Assembly (NCBI GenBank): GCA_037974665.1
Contig: CM075777.1
Location: 14,035,001-14,099,000 of the forward strand
Length of the DNA stretch: 64,000 nt
Source of the DNA: Ehretia macrophylla
Lineage: Eukaryota; Streptophyta; Magnoliopsida; Boraginales; Ehretiaceae
Reading direction: 5' to 3'
The translations under genes and the position numbers were made by a program. A model generated the notes under the pieces. The model ran no database searches, had not been told where the DNA came from, and was given only the letters and a program-made list of their open reading frames with translations. Shown one piece after another: positions 58,001-64,000 of the stretch (positions are counted from its first letter, which is position 1; each line of letters opens with the position of its first letter).

Positions 58001-61000
58001 AAACATATAGTAAAACCATATCAAACACTTCTTTACATTCTTTTTTCCAATAGAAACAATCCAGTACTGGTTCCTATAATTCACAGAGCTCATCAATCAA
58101 GTAAAGGCTTCAAAAAAAGGCTAGTCCAATCATCATTGAAAGTTTTATACCTTATTGATTCTATTCAGTCCATCAATGGGTTCCATTCTCTTGATATCTG
58201 ATAAGCAAGTTTCTGCAGCATAGTGGCTAAGTTAACAAGTCAAATTATATGAGAGAAATTAGTTATTAACCTAAACATACAGAAGGAAACCTGGTATCCA
58301 CATGGCACAGGCAAGATGAGCCCATCGACCATCTGTCGTAGGCTTCATAGCACCTCCTAAAGAGGATCAAGATACAAAGGGAATTAATTCAGATTTTATT
58401 CTTCTTCGGCCCAACTCAATCAACGAGATCAATTCTTCTTATAAACAAAAAGAAATTGAAAGAACAGGTGTAAAAGAAAAGATAATAGAAGCAAAGTACC
58501 TATGAAAGGACAAAGGCAGCAAGGAGGAGGAACTTCAGGAGCCCCTGGACGACATAAGTTGCATAACCAAACTACTCCATCTACAGGCTCTAACTCACCA
58601 TAGCATCTAGCATGAACCTGCATGAGCATCATGCACAATATATCAGGGAGTGAAGAAAAGAAAAGGAAACAGTATCCAGAACTCTCAAATCCAAAAATTT
58701 AAAGAATGAAGAATGAAAAATTGAATAAATATAATAGTAAAAGACAACTCGTTACAAGAATATTCGACGATCTTTTAAGCCGCTACTGACCCAACATCCA
58801 GTAATTGTTGATTTCTCATTAAAAAATTGTTTGTTTTCATTTTTTATTATGTGTTTGGGGGGTGGGGCCTACCATCTACTTAATCGCAATGGTTGTTTGT
58901 GTAGTTCACTTTCCTCGTCATTAATATTGATCTTACATTAGAATTCTGAATCATTACTAAACTAATCTATCAGCTGTGAGAAAAAGTACACCGAATGACA
59001 TTGAATCAGATAGATATGAAAAATGAAATCACACAATCAGCATACACCATCCATATGATGAATTCCGCACGTTGACTACCAAAAACTATGATGAAGGATG
59101 ACTCCCGAGAGAAATTATTCACACATCAGGAAAACTATGTGTAATAGATTCCAGGTGCACTCCAAACACATAAGTATCAAAGTTTCATTTTCCTTATCAC
59201 CTGATGATGACAAAAGCTTCATTAAGAAGTTAAATTATAAGTCTGTGCTCATAGAGTAGAACACATCCTGATGATGCAGATGCAGTCAAGTTATAGGAGA
59301 AAAAGACAAACTTAGACTTACCATCATTCTGCACTTATCACACTGCAAAAACAAATTATTCTCGTATTCCTGGAATCAGAAAATCTATATCAGTAGAGCC
59401 CAATACTCTAATCTGAATAAGAACAAAGAAGATGACTAACAGAAGAGAGGACTACATGCAAGAACATTTGGAATTACAACATTAGCTGTGACTGAAAACA
59501 GATGTAGCTTTTTACCTCATCCATATGGCAAACATTGCACTTGTCAAGGTCTTTCCATTTAACACGAACAGCTCTATAACCAGAAGGAAGATCTTGATGT
59601 CTTAAAGATATCAACTTTGATGCTTTGGATGAAAGTTTGGACTTTGATAAGTTCTGTAAATACCGCAGGAACTAATGTTGAGCAAAAGAAAGATATTTCA
59701 AGTATAAGAGCATGAATTGTGAAGGGATGGCTCCACAAATACGGAAGGCACAGCAACAAGTGATTATGAAAATCAAAATAATCACATTTCAAGTACAGTT
59801 TATACATATAACTTCTAAGTTTGTCCCATGATCACCTAAACACATTGCATATTAACGGAAAAACATAAAAACATTCTCATATGAGTTCTAAGTTTGTCCT
59901 ATTTGTGCTGCTTCCTACAAATTCCTTACTCTGCCAATTCCTACATATCTCCCTACTCATAAAAACATTTGGTCATGATCTTTTCCTTGTTTCAAGAAAT
60001 TTAAAGAGCACATTCAGCCTCTTCCCTATCCAAGGATATGACCTATGTATCTCTCTCGTCCTGCAACTAGGACAAAATTTTCTATTTGACACCAATTTCA
60101 CTATTGATAACTTTTTTACTTTCCTTGGTTCCTATTCCAATTCTACCTTATACTCTGTAAGTGTACTGACGGGCTCAGCAACCCCCTAACATTTTTGTGA
60201 CTACCCAAGAGTATTGAACAAAGCCCTAGTTCTGACTAAACCAACCCCTCAAACTTTGTCTAATCTTAGGAGAGAAAAGATATCATCAGGAAAAGACCCC
60301 CCAAAGACTGAACCTAGAAGCATACTAGAGAATGTGCTTAACAGAAAGAGAAAAAGGAAATATTAGTTCAGACCATAATGTCCATAAAAATTAAACTTTC
60401 AGTTCTTAGGCTTTTAATCTATCTATGATTTTTATATTTTGTAAATTAGATTAAAATCTTTGGCAAAAGGTCCAAATGGTGCTTAGCAAATTATAATCAG
60501 TTATCGAGAAAAGTGTGCAGTCATCTTCACTAATTAGCCTGTGTCACATGGTGGCCTGCTAAGAGGAATTCCTACTCCAAGTCAAATGAAACTTATACAA
60601 TTTAAACAAATAAGAAAAGATGGTCGCATAAGTTTCACCACTACCTATACGACTTTATCTTTTATTTATCCCTTTGTCTACTCATCATACTGGAAAAAGA
60701 AACTGTCCACATTACCCACTTCCACTGCCATATCTTGGGGAAGGACGATGCACACAAGCATTGTCTTCACTTTCACTATTTTTACATATATGATATAATA
60801 GAAACATTTACGCATGTTACACTTCTTAGTTAAACATTTACGCATGTTAAACTTTAAGTAGAAGATATCAGAACATATGAAAGGGATATATCTCAAAATA
60901 CACAGAGAGAAATAACAAAAAAAAAGGTTATTACTTTCAATTCCGCAATTTCAAATGAGCTTTCTAGTCTTCCCTCTTTGCCATCATTGCCCATGCACTC

Positions 61001-64000
61001 ATCATCTGAGCCAGCAATGCCTTCATCTTCTCCATTTCCACTATCATAATTATCAGGATCAAGGCCATGGTGTAAGCGTAACATTCTTTTTGGGATCCTC
61101 TGTTCACTAAGATATCTGGCAGAATGACAAAATACTTGTGTCAAGTCATTGACCAATGCCAACTCTCATCCAAAAGAATTAAAAATATATATAATTTTGG
61201 AAAACAGAAACATCCCTCCCCTTCAACCAAAATGATCCCAACAAACTCTTATCATGGGTTAGCTATCCACTTTCATTTCCAACATAAATGTCCCAAAAAG
61301 CAGCAGTTTCATGACTCCAAAAACATGGTCAAGCTAGAGTACTACTCATCCATCATATGTAGTCTACTAATGCCCAGTAAGGGACAAAACACAAGCAGCT
61401 GAAGCTATATACAAGCATATAACTCCAAAAATGTAAAGAACCCACGCAAATATTAGGGGATAATATGCATAGAAATCAGTCATGAGTCAATTAGACATAT
61501 ACAGCTATATCCAGGATAAAAGGGGAAAAAGCAACAAGGTAACTTAGGAAGAACAAATGCTCACAAAAACCCGAAACACGACTAGCTAAAACTTCAGTTT
61601 TAAAAAGTAACAATCACAAAACCAAACGCCTGTAAGATAAAAGCTTATTTCTCAAGTTAGTCATATACGTCCAACAATCCCATATCATAAACAGGATTTA
61701 CTCATCAGATTGTCCATATGAATGTGCAATTTGCGTGGATCCTTCCTCTCTCCCACGACATTTCTCTCCTATCAACCATGATGCAAGCAGAGTTTCTGTA
61801 AGGCCAGGACTCAGGAGATATTATTCACTATCTATTGTAATCCAGTTCCCTCTATTTGTTGCTCTAGTATTAAAATTTGAAATGAATGTGAATCAGTGCA
61901 TTGTCACAATGCCACCAGCCAAAACTTAAGTAAGAGAAGATTGAATGTATAGCTCTAAATTATCTCCGAACTCAATAACAATATAGGCCTTATCAAGAAA
62001 GAAAAGGCTGGTTAACAAGATAGCAGAGATATCAACAAACAGAGAAGGCTCACATTTTGGCTTCCTCCAAGCTTCGAACAAAATTGGACCTTTTACATTT
62101 CTGATGGAAGGAAGAAAGAAGTCCTCTAAGAAACGGAATAACTTGTTTTGTCTTAACCCTGAATATCAGACCATCATATGATAGCATTAGACAACAAATA
62201 TGGTAAAACGATCACTATATTGAACTACAAGCAGTATTAAGCATGTTTATTATGATCTTCATTTCTCAAAAAACAATGTTTATTATGATCTTAAATAGAA
62301 TAAAGAAATGTCATTAATTTTCCCTAGGTACTTTACCAACCACACACCTAGCAAAATCATGGGTGCCAAAAAATTGTACTAGAACTGATTTTCCTCCTGA
62401 AGCTTTGTTTAAACCCTTGCGTTGACCAACAAGAGAATCATCCAAAACAATCGCGGGCCACATAGCATGACCTGCATCAGTAAATCGAAATGAGATTGTT
62501 GAAAAAAGCAAAACAACATAACAGGAGGAAAGAATAAAATGACATTCAAAACAGGGAGTAGACATGCCACAAACAAAATGCCAATGTCTGGAATCACAGG
62601 GATATAACAAAAGAAGATGCTGAAAGTAAACATGCACTCCAAAAGAGGGAGTAGCTTTCTACGTAATATCTAAATTGTAAAAATCAAATCCCAATAGTAG
62701 ATGCATAACTTGATCTCCCTGTAAGAGCTGCACTTCTTTATTGCTTACTCACCTAAAAGGGGAACTGATGCTGGTTCTCCGATGATTTAATCTGAATAAT
62801 GGTTAACATAGTAGATCCCCAGAGAAAACCAGCTATGATTAGCCACAAACAAATGCAAATGGAAAGTCATATCCATTACCCATACAACAGAACCTTTTCC
62901 TTTACAAAACCCCAAATTCCTGTTCCCTAGAAATGGAACCCACAACCAATTGTATGGGAAGCTGCCCATTAAACCACTTGGGCTTCATCCAATCCTAGTT
63001 TAATTGTGATTTTCCAGTCTAAGAAAAAAGTTCTGCAGGCGTGTCACTTCTACTTTCTACATTTTTTATGTTCCACCTACTAACAATTATGGTAATCGAT
63101 GCCACTGTGCGCCAAGAGATGCACCCATCAAGTGGGAATGTATAAGCATCTTCCCCAAGTGATGTAATCTAAAACTTAAATTGAAAAAAGCGTGAGATCT
63201 CGAATCAGCCTCATTAGTCCCAAATATGAAATACGAGTTAATCCCCCTATTTCCTTAACAATATGTTTCAACCAAGTGATAAAATACAGTCTCAACGTAG
63301 GTCCATAAACCCCATAAACCAAATCAAGGTCATTACCAAGTAGATGCAAGGACTACCTTGCGATAACATGGCATCACAAACTCTTTAATTGCCATTACCA
63401 CAACATTTGCAGCCCCTCACAACAAAAGCCAGCAAGGCAAAGAAAGATTATGGCTTTACCAGCATAAGCTAATTATTATATCTTTATGGAGGAATAACTC
63501 TGCCACTTTCCATAAGTCTACCAAGCAATATTAACCTTTTCTTGAAAGGAACCCACCGGAAGTCTAGCCATAATCAAGAAACCACAGGAATGGCAAGTAT
63601 TCTACCGAAATAAGCCTATCATATGCCAGAAAAGCATCAAATCCATCTATGGTCTAATACATGTCTCCTCTCATTAATTACATACATTACATGCAGAAAC
63701 AACATTAGTAACAGTCATTTACTGCTTCAGTACAATATACACACTACGAACAACACAACAGATAATCTCATAATTCTATTTAAAACATGATCACAACATA
63801 AATACCAGTAAGTTTTGCCCATATAATATCCCCAGGCTCAAACTCTTGACTATCATCCAAGCTAGCAGCCAATACCACCAGCTCATTAACATCAAGTCCA
63901 TCAGCATCCGAACTTCTATCGCTGCAACTCAATTTCAAACATTGCATCTCTTCCGGTGAGATGTAAAATTTGACTCGTTCATTCTCTAAAATGAGATGCT
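50443..64000 (-). CDS. ATX1: ATX1/ATX2-type trithorax H3K4 methyltransferase lacking FYRN/FYRC (5' end outside window)
   Basis: Eighteen exons on the minus strand, all with GT-AG edges: 64000-63806, 62471-62348, 62158-62054, 61115-60935, 59653-59516, 59369-59322, 58617-58500, 58356-58291, 58212-58151, 57927-57871, 56872-56804, 56711-56513, 55140-54856, 52037-51976, 51897-51820, 51720-51625, 50759-50656, 50584-50443 (stop TGA 50445-50443). They join in one frame to 708 residues. Domain order is PWWP, acidic linker, PHD, extended PHD, SET, post-SET. The family trimethylates histone H3 lysine 4 in the nucleus, in COMPASS-like complexes, and controls flowering and stress genes. Sequence across PHD-SET is of the ATX1/ATX2 type, not ATX3-5. 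The FYRN-FYRC pair expected between linker and PHD is absent. Intron 13 holds a copia element. Confidence 0.93.
52633..52848 (-). repeat. 3' LTR of C2
   Basis: 216 bp; TGATAAGGATAGTGG...AAGAATCA on the minus strand. Preceded on that strand by a GGAGGGGGA-type polypurine tract (52849-52857). Confidence 0.88.
52849..54206 (-). pseudogene. C2 copia RT and RNase H
   Basis: RT runs open from 54190 ([20 protein letters not shown]) through [30 protein letters not shown] and YVDDIVITG (about 53795-53820) to [15 protein letters not shown] frame change near 53330 then leads to RNase [41 protein letters not shown] and [11 protein letters not shown] starts abruptly at 54206, just inside the RLVAKGY motif; the N-terminal RT, integrase, protease and gag are missing. 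Confidence 0.9.
54207..54389 (-). other. Unrelated segment replacing C2 leader, gag and integrase
   Basis: This 183-bp stretch lies between the 5' LTR and the truncated RT. There is no primer binding site next to the LTR. It contains a 31-bp imperfect direct repeat (AGATCTCCATTAAAGCT twice, near 54310-54358) and, on the minus strand, a TTTTGCAG and a GCAAACCCTAGCC motif that would suit a plant 5' UTR. Its origin is unknown. Confidence 0.65.
54390..54604 (-). repeat. 5' LTR of C2
   Basis: 215 bp, same ends as the 3' LTR (TGATAAGG...GAATCA on the minus strand), about eight differences. Confidence 0.88.
54856..55140 (-). CDS. ATX1: ATX-type gene, pre-SET linker exon
   Basis: Encodes [20 protein letters not shown], then [16 protein letters not shown], a variable part, and [12 protein letters not shown] before the GTAAGC donor. 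It links the ePHD to SET. The next intron (52038-54855) is 2.8 kb, mostly because of the copia insertion. Confidence 0.93.
55804..55977 (+). repeat. 87-bp intronic tandem duplication
   Basis: Units at 55804-55890 and 55891-55977, each beginning AAAAGCCACCA.TGTTTATAT and containing ACAACCATGACAACAACATTC. It lies in the intron between the last ePHD exon and the pre-SET exon. Confidence 0.8.
56363..56446 (+). repeat. Compound microsatellite (GT)n-(GA)n-(GAA)n
   Basis: Runs of GTGTGTGT, then GAGAGAGAGACAGAGAGA, then GAAGAAGAAGAAGAAGAAG in the same intron, less than 70 bp from the exon edge at 56513. Likely to vary in length between individuals. Confidence 0.92.
56513..58356 (-). CDS. ATX1: ATX-type gene, exons for the extended PHD (ePHD)
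   Basis: Exons 58291-58356 ([20 protein letters not shown]), 58151-58212 ([20 protein letters not shown]), 57871-57927 ([19 protein letters not shown]), 56804-56872 ([20 protein letters not shown]) and 56513-56711 ([20 protein letters not shown]...NPSGCARS). All zinc ligands of the Cys2HisCys5HisCys2His pattern expected in this module are visible. In ATX1 this module takes part in chromatin and lipid binding. Confidence 0.93.
58500..59653 (-). CDS. ATX1: ATX-type gene, exons for the first PHD finger
   Basis: Exon 59516-59653 reads [20 protein letters not shown], then [20 protein letters not shown]; 59322-59369 reads [16 protein letters not shown]; 58500-58617 reads [20 protein letters not shown] and then [20 protein letters not shown]. 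The Cys4-His-Cys3 ligands (CNVC, CDKC, H-A-R-C, CNLC) are complete, so the finger should fold. NLSKS is the residue run that follows FYRC in ATX1/2 relatives. Confidence 0.93.
60802..60851 (+). repeat. Short direct repeat in the intron where FYR exons are missing
   Basis: AAACATTTACGCATGTTA occurs at 60802-60819 and 60833-60850, 31 bp apart. The rest of this 1281-bp intron (59654-60934) shows no coding sequence and no recognisable transposon. Confidence 0.85.
60935..61115 (-). CDS. ATX1: ATX-type gene, acidic linker exon ending where FYRN should start
   Basis: Encodes [20 protein letters not shown], then an Asp/Glu/Gly-rich stretch, ending SSFEIAELK before a GTAATA donor. In ATX1/2 proteins the counterpart ends in a GDLQ-type motif that runs straight into FYRN (I-S-L-G-K-I-V). 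Here the exon closes at that point in phase 0, and the next exon found is the one before the first PHD. Confidence 0.88.
62054..64000 (-). CDS. ATX1: ATX-type gene, exons for the PWWP domain
   Basis: Exon 63806-64000 ends [14 protein letters not shown]; exon 62348-62471 continues [17 protein letters not shown], then [13 protein letters not shown]; exon 62054-62158 gives [17 protein letters not shown]...SLEEAK. The AMWPA and V-Q-F-F-G-T-H-D landmarks are those of the ATX PWWP domain, which binds chromatin. Junction phases agree (ACT-G/GT, AG/G, AAAAT/A). The longest intron here (62472-63805) holds nothing recognisable. Confidence 0.92.

Noticed and set aside
59881-60189. 102-codon plus-strand frame in the intron where FYR exons are missing
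   Set aside because: No resemblance to any domain, opposite to the gene, and AT-rich composition makes such a frame likely by chance.
50443-64000. Alternative that the methyltransferase is an ATX3/ATX4/ATX5 orthologue, which would naturally lack FYRN/FYRC
   Set aside because: The PHD, ePHD and SET exons ([49 protein letters not shown]) and the AMWPA-type PWWP are those of ATX1/ATX2. A tree would settle it.
1-64000. Search for tRNA genes, snoRNAs and miRNA hairpins
   Set aside because: No cloverleaf boxes or clear long hairpins other than LTR and MITE palindromes were seen by eye; a program such as tRNAscan-SE would be decisive.

Overview
This window is plant nuclear DNA, most likely from a eudicot with a repeat-rich genome. 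The evidence is spliced genes with GT-AG introns, LTR retrotransposons of classic plant lineages (Ty3/gypsy, Sirevirus-type Ty1/copia, a gag-only element), hAT MITEs and LINE remnants. The species cannot be named from the sequence; the coding sequence of the one host gene looks asterid-like, which is only an impression.

Layout. 1-8.5 kb holds two minus-strand gypsy elements: G1, with a complete 1967-bp 5' LTR, its initiator-Met-tRNA binding site, gag, protease and the start of RT; and G2, an older broken gag-pol. 8.5-27.25 kb is a nested stack. An old gypsy LTR (LTR A, lacking its U3 end) was split by a 9.7-kb Sirevirus-type copia element (10685-20407, plus strand) and, about 110 bp further on, by a minus-strand solo Sirevirus LTR (20520-26541). 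That solo LTR was itself split by a 4355-bp gypsy solo LTR (21958-26312) flanked by a perfect 5-bp duplication.

27.25-38 kb is a graveyard: a gypsy gag piece, an L1-type LINE end, a 53-bp piece of organellar/bacterial-type 16S rRNA, a copia RT/RNase H remnant, and a 219-bp tandem duplication carrying one hAT MITE with a second hAT MITE inside it. 38076-43242 is a young, apparently intact copia element: one open gag-pol frame, two 265-bp LTRs with a single difference, and a 5-bp TSD. 44.2-46.4 kb is a small gag-only LTR element, followed by a 123-bp tandem duplication. 48.2 kb has an unrecognised exon-like stretch and 49.9 kb an RTE-type LINE tail.

50443-64000 (minus strand) is the only clear host gene: a trithorax-type H3K4 methyltransferase of the ATX1/ATX2 clade, with its 5' end beyond the window. 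I could place 18 exons with GT-AG junctions, giving 708 in-frame residues: PWWP, linker, PHD, extended PHD, SET and post-SET. The FYRN-FYRC (DAST) module that defines ATX1/ATX2 is absent. The exons on both sides meet in phase 0, so the frame survives. This is the most interesting observation in the window. One intron of the gene also carries a copia element (52633-54604) whose leader, gag and integrase are replaced by about 180 bp of unrelated sequence.

The retroelements do not form a pathway together; they are layers of insertion. The host gene would act on chromatin as a COMPASS-type methyltransferase.
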